64,000 bases of DNA, taken from contig CP060237.1 in assembly GCA_023898745.1 (NCBI GenBank), positions 682,001 to 746,000 on the forward strand, given 5' to 3'. This document shows positions 60,560 through 64,000 of this stretch, piece by piece (positions within the stretch are counted from its first letter, which is position 1; every line of letters begins with the position of its first letter). Under the pieces are notes generated by a model that searched no databases, was not told where the DNA came from, and saw nothing but the letters and a program-made list of their open reading frames with translations. The translations under genes and the position numbers were made by a program. Source of the stretch: Alphaproteobacteria bacterium. GTDB taxonomy: Bacteria > Pseudomonadota > Alphaproteobacteria > G02398745 > G023898745.

Positions 60560-61453
60560 TTATTCCTGTTTTAAAAGCTCTTTGATGCTTGCAATAGATC
60601 CCATCAACTGAGAAGACTCATATGGCACAATGATTGTTTTTTGGTTCTCAGCTTCAGCCATTTTTGCAAAAGCTAGGACATACTCTTTAGCAATGAAATA
60701 CTGTAATGCTTGAGGTTTGCCCTTAGAGATAGCATCCGACACAGTTTTTGTCGCAAATGCTTCAGCTTGTGCTAGACGTTCTTTAGCTTCTGCTTCTAGT
60801 AATTTTGCTTCTTTAGATGCTTCAGCTTGTAAAATTTCTGCTCGTTTGAAACCTTCAGCTTTTTGAATTTCGGATTCGCGTATACCCTCTGCTTCAAGGA
60901 TTTTTGCTCTTTTATCACGTTCTGCTTTCATTTGACGGCCCATTGCCTCTAAGAGATTTTGTGGTGGCTGAATATCTTTAATCTCCACACGTGTGATAAT
61001 AATACCCCAAGGTTGTGCCGCTTCATCAATTACAGCTTTGAGTTTAGCGTTAATTTGATCGCGATGAGACAATAACTCATCTAGATTTAGCGCTCCCATT
61101 ACCGTTCTGATATTTGTCATGGTTAATAAAGTAACAGAACTATCAAGATCTGTGACGTTATAGACAGACTTGTAAGCATCAATCACTCTATAAAAGATAA
61201 TTCCATCTACATGTACTGCAGCATTATCCATAGAAAAAACGTTTTGCCCTGGAAGATCTAAATAATTTTCCATCATATTCACTTTTGCCCCAACGCGCTC
61301 AACAACCGGAACAATAAAATGAATACCTGGGTGTAAAATGCGATTAAATTTACCAAATCGCTCAATGGTATAGTTGTATCCTTGAGATACAATCTTTAGA
61401 GACAATGATACACAGATAAAGATAAACCCAATTACAACAAATATAAAGTTCAT
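60560..61453 (-). CDS. qmcA: SPFH/stomatin-like membrane protein (QmcA type)
   Basis: 297 residues. One N-terminal membrane segment (FIFVVIGFIFICVSLSL) is followed by the SPFH/band-7 domain: VSQGYNYTIERFGKFNRILH, GIHFIVPVVERVGAKVNMME, DLPGQNVFSMDNAAVHVDGI, TNIRTVMGALNLDELLSHRD. An Ala/Glu-rich coiled coil (AEGFKRAEILQAEASKEAKL) follows. This layout fits QmcA/paraslipin rather than HflK/HflC. Family members scaffold membrane microdomains. The NfeD partner often found beside it is not in the window. Confidence 0.9.
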   Translation of the reverse strand: MNFIFVVIGFIFICVSLSLKIVSQGYNYTIERFGKFNRILHPGIHFIVPVVERVGAKVNMMENYLDLPGQNVFSMDNAAVHVDGIIFYRVIDAYKSVYNVTDLDSSVTLLTMTNIRTVMGALNLDELLSHRDQINAKLKAVIDEAAQPWGIIITRVEIKDIQPPQNLLEAMGRQMKAERDKRAKILEAEGIRESEIQKAEGFKRAEILQAEASKEAKLLEAEAKERLAQAEAFATKTVSDAISKGKPQALQYFIAKEYVLAFAKMAEAENQKTIIVPYESSQLMGSIASIKELLKQE

Positions 61454-61543
61454 AAGTTATTTTCCAGAGCCATTTAATGCAGTTTACAAAAATTCTGCGA
61501 AAATAAACAGACTTGTTAAGTTTTTACCCTACAAAGAGCAAGG

Positions 61544-61915
61544 TTATTTTTTCTGCTTTGATTTTCCTAATTGCAATTCTGAAAGTCTTTTCCCATCTTT
61601 ATAGTGTGTTTGTGTTGATGTAGTTGGCATTTTCCCATTTTTTATAAAATATATGATTTGATCGAAAAGTAGACGCTCTTGATTGCTTATGTTTTCACAG
61701 GTTGTTTTATCGGGGTAAAGGTTAATGATTAAATTACAAGCCTCTTCTGTGTTTCGAATATCTCTTAAGAGTTTTGCATGCATGTCTCTCAAGGCTTGCA
61801 TTCTGTCATCCTCAGAAAATGGTCGAACTGCTGAAACTAAAGTCGGAATTGTAGGCAGAGCTCTGGATACTAATGATGGTACAAGAAATCGAGTGCAGCA
61901 AAACAACATAAACAT
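61544..61915 (-). CDS. Small lineage-specific protein downstream of glmS
   Basis: 123 residues, unknown. It starts MFMLFCCTRFLVPSLVSRAL, the longest of the hydrophobic starts here and possibly a real signal peptide or membrane anchor. The rest is helical and charged (DDRMQALRDMHAKLLRDIRN), with a Cys in KTTCENISN, and ends in a basic tail. The ATG follows the glmS TAA directly (TAAATG), so it is co-transcribed with glmS. Confidence 0.6.
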   Translation of the reverse strand: MFMLFCCTRFLVPSLVSRALPTIPTLVSAVRPFSEDDRMQALRDMHAKLLRDIRNTEEACNLIINLYPDKTTCENISNQERLLFDQIIYFIKNGKMPTTSTQTHYKDGKRLSELQLGKSKQKK

Positions 61916-63664
61916 TTACGCCACCGTCACTGATTTAGCCAAATTCCTTGGTTTGTCAATCGAACACCCTAATTTTAAGGCGCTGTAGTAAGCGAGTAAT
62001 TGAATCGCCGGAATAAAAGAAAATGCCATTAAATTTTCATCAGGAATATGCGGGACAATCAGAACATGAGCATTTTCATGTTCAACAATAACGTCTTCAT
62101 TATCTGTGATGATAAGCACGTGCGCGCCGCGTGCGAGAGTTTCTTGCACATTAGAATATGTTTGAGCGTAAATATCACCTTTTGGCACTAAGGCAACTAC
62201 AAGGCTGTCTGTATCAATAAGCGCCAGAGGTCCATGTTTCAACTCACCACCTGCATAAGCTTGCGCATTTAAATAAGAAATTTCTTTTAGCTTTAAAGCT
62301 GCTTCTAAAGAGAGAGGAAATTGCAAATGCCGCCCAATAAAGAAAATGTTTTTGAAATGAATTAAATTTAAAGAAAACTGCTCAACTGTGTGTGCGCATG
62401 AAAGCCCAGCTTTGAGAAAGCTTGAAAAACTCGGCACATCTTTTTTCTTATGAAAAAGATTCGCAAGATAATACAAGATAGCTACTTGTGCGGAGAATGC
62501 TTTTGTAGATGCAACACCAATTTCAGGCCCTGCACATAAGGGGATAATAAGATCAACACATCTTGCTAGCGTGCTATGTAAGACATTGATAATACCAATT
62601 GTTTTTATATTATGTTTTTTGATAATTTCATAAGATGCTAGAATATCAAATGTTTCGCCAGATTGAGAGATAAAAATACATAAATCAAAATCTTTAAGTG
62701 GCATGTTGCTATGTTGGAACTCAGATGCAATCTCAACGCACACAAATATATCGGCAATAGATTCAATAAATTGCTTACCTAAAAGTCCCGCATGATAAGA
62801 TGAGCCGCATCCAACAATCAAAATACGATTGGGTTTTTGGATATCAATCTCTGTATTTTTTAAGTAAGTTTCTAACTTTTTGAGCACACTTGGCTGTTCG
62901 TAAATTTCTTTAAGCATGAAATGCTCGTATTTACCTTTTGTGGGCTTAATCATGTCAGCAGATATAGTGGAGAATTGAGGTTCTATCTTGATTCCGTCTT
63001 TATCGTAAAGCGTAAGCTTTTCATGATATTCTAAGATTTCAAAGTTTTGAAGATATGCAATTGGTTTGTCTGTGAGAGGCATAATATCTGATGCCACCCA
63101 GACTTCTTCATCGGATCCTGCAAAAATAAGTGGACTTTGGTTTCGTGTGGCAATTAAACGTCCATCAGAAAATAAAATGACAAGCGCATAAGCGCCTTTT
63201 AGTGTTTTATGTAAATTCTTAACGATGTCCAAAGGGGCGATATCTTGTTTTAGAAGAGAGTAGATAAGTTGTGTGATAACCTCTGTATCTGTTTCTGTTT
63301 TAAATTCAGCACCTTCTTCTATGAGTTGTCGTTTAATATCTTGGTAGTTTTCAACAATGCCATTATGTACAACAGATACACACTCAAGACTGTGTGGATG
63401 GGCGTTAAGCTCTGAAATACCGCCATGTGTTGCCCAGCGCGTATGCGCAATAGCAAAGTTTGTTTCTTTTTGGATTTTTTGTATTTTTGAAGAAAGACTT
63501 TGAATTGGACCTGTGGCTCTGATTGTTTCAAGATGTTTTTCTTCATTAATAAATCCAATGCCAGATGAGTCGTACCCTCTGTACTCTAAAAATTTTAGCA
63601 GACGGATAATTTCTTGAATTTTGATAGATTTATGTCTGTTTGCAAATCCGATTATCCCGCACAT
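61916..63664 (-). CDS. glmS: Glucosamine-fructose-6-phosphate aminotransferase
   Basis: 582 residues, slightly short of the usual 605. GlmS makes glucosamine-6-phosphate from fructose-6-phosphate and glutamine, the entry to peptidoglycan and LPS amino sugars. The N-terminal Cys nucleophile is in MCGIIGFANR. The glutaminase loops HTRWATHGGISELNAHPH and VVHNGIVENY, two SIS domains (VGCGSSYHAGLLGKQFIES; SQSGETFDILASY; GVASTKAF) and the C-terminal KPRNLAKSVTVA are all intact. Its start overlaps the kinase gene by 13 bp. Confidence 0.97.
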   Translation of the reverse strand: MCGIIGFANRHKSIKIQEIIRLLKFLEYRGYDSSGIGFINEEKHLETIRATGPIQSLSSKIQKIQKETNFAIAHTRWATHGGISELNAHPHSLECVSVVHNGIVENYQDIKRQLIEEGAEFKTETDTEVITQLIYSLLKQDIAPLDIVKNLHKTLKGAYALVILFSDGRLIATRNQSPLIFAGSDEEVWVASDIMPLTDKPIAYLQNFEILEYHEKLTLYDKDGIKIEPQFSTISADMIKPTKGKYEHFMLKEIYEQPSVLKKLETYLKNTEIDIQKPNRILIVGCGSSYHAGLLGKQFIESIADIFVCVEIASEFQHSNMPLKDFDLCIFISQSGETFDILASYEIIKKHNIKTIGIINVLHSTLARCVDLIIPLCAGPEIGVASTKAFSAQVAILYYLANLFHKKKDVPSFSSFLKAGLSCAHTVEQFSLNLIHFKNIFFIGRHLQFPLSLEAALKLKEISYLNAQAYAGGELKHGPLALIDTDSLVVALVPKGDIYAQTYSNVQETLARGAHVLIITDNEDVIVEHENAHVLIVPHIPDENLMAFSFIPAIQLLAYYSALKLGCSIDKPRNLAKSVTVA

Positions 63665-63999
63665 TTATATCGCCCCCTTGTGTGTTTTGGAAATTCAAAA
63701 TAGACAGTTGTGCCTTGAGATAGCTCAGACTCTATCCATATCTTGCCATTATGATTCTCGATGATTTTCTTGCACATTGCAAGACCAATGCCTGATCCTT
63801 GAAAGTCGTTTTTATTATGCAAACGCTTAAACATAGAAAATAATTCATGAATATAGTCCTTATGAATGCCCATGCCATTGTCTTTAATAAAGAATCGATC
63901 TACGTTTTCATTATAAATATATCCAATATTAATAATAGGCACTTTCTTATTATTAAATTTCAACCCATTTCCTATAAGATTTTGGAATAGCTGCATAAT
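63652..63999 (-). CDS. Sensor histidine kinase, C-terminal ATPase domain (cut by window edge)
   Basis: The last 115 codons of a histidine kinase. The HATPase_c domain shows the N box (LFQNLIGNGLKFNN), G1 (FFIKDNGMGI), the F box (ELFSMFKRLH) and G2 (FQGSGIGLAMCKKIIENHNG), then the usual TTVYFEFPK end. The FKRLH/FQGSGIGLA wording is common in PAS- and phytochrome-linked kinases. The frame is open to the window edge, so sensor and phosphoacceptor domains lie outside; the Met at 63996 is internal. The 13-bp overlap with glmS suggests coupled translation. Confidence 0.92.
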   Translation of the reverse strand: MMQLFQNLIGNGLKFNNKKVPIINIGYIYNENVDRFFIKDNGMGIHKDYIHELFSMFKRLHNKNDFQGSGIGLAMCKKIIENHNGKIWIESELSQGTTVYFEFPKHTRGRYKCAG

Positions 64000-64000
64000 T

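Overview
The window is AT-rich, gene-dense DNA from a chromosome that looks like a host-associated alphaproteobacterium of the Holosporales/Rickettsiales kind. The support is indirect: a GatCAB amidotransferase operon, HslV with a short propeptide, an HdaA-like DnaA-domain protein, a Tim44-like protein coupled to a small basic protein, and many palindromic repeats that also sit inside coding genes, as Rickettsia palindromic elements do. There is no rRNA here, so order and genus cannot be fixed from this window. No phage, transposase, CRISPR array or conjugation block was seen.

Layout. 1-6600: N-terminus of a probable ftsH, tRNA-Val, a giant repeat protein, a decaying family of small paralogues and a GT23-like fucosyltransferase. 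6777-9929: gatCAB. 9995-15152: three large lineage-specific proteins (coiled coil; membrane/Thr-rich/LRR; YWTD-like propeller). 15404-26373: pheT, a barrel-like protein, a ClpX-like ATPase, hdaA, dapA-smpB, another barrel-like protein with a J-domain protein, recA, tsaC/sua5, asd. 26478-33201: tail-anchored small protein, ftsX-like, potD-like, Tim44-like, a pseudogene, a serine hydrolase, rnd and rpmJ. 33347-48691: pgpA-hupB, LysM lipoprotein, grxD-bolA, CPA2 antiporter, murF, an exonuclease-Toprim fusion, ettA-murG-fmt, DUF389, prfA-prmC. 48899-53514: two SNase-like nucleases, a HAD protein, a beta-barrel protein and a small Cys-rich gene inside a long inverted repeat, all buried in repeats. 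53563-64000: hslVU, dnaE, tRNA-Thr, a lineage-specific protein, an SPFH protein, glmS and a histidine kinase fragment.

Three patterns stand out. (1) Palindromic repeat families have entered genes in frame: four copies account for about 100 of 372 residues of PrmC, one copy lies in PheT, and others supply stop codons or C-termini to neighbouring genes. (2) At least a dozen lineage-specific proteins, including beta-barrel-like ones, start with only 5-10 hydrophobic residues (MLLFL, MFFLM, MLIFCLF, MMIFLFLY) and no normal signal peptide; several of these starts are pinned by upstream in-frame stops. No recognised housekeeping gene here has this start. (3) Long, nearly identical inverted repeats flank a small Cys-rich gene (arms about 222 bp) and a 3-kb segment (arms 136 bp). 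All calls come from reading the sequence; no database search was run.
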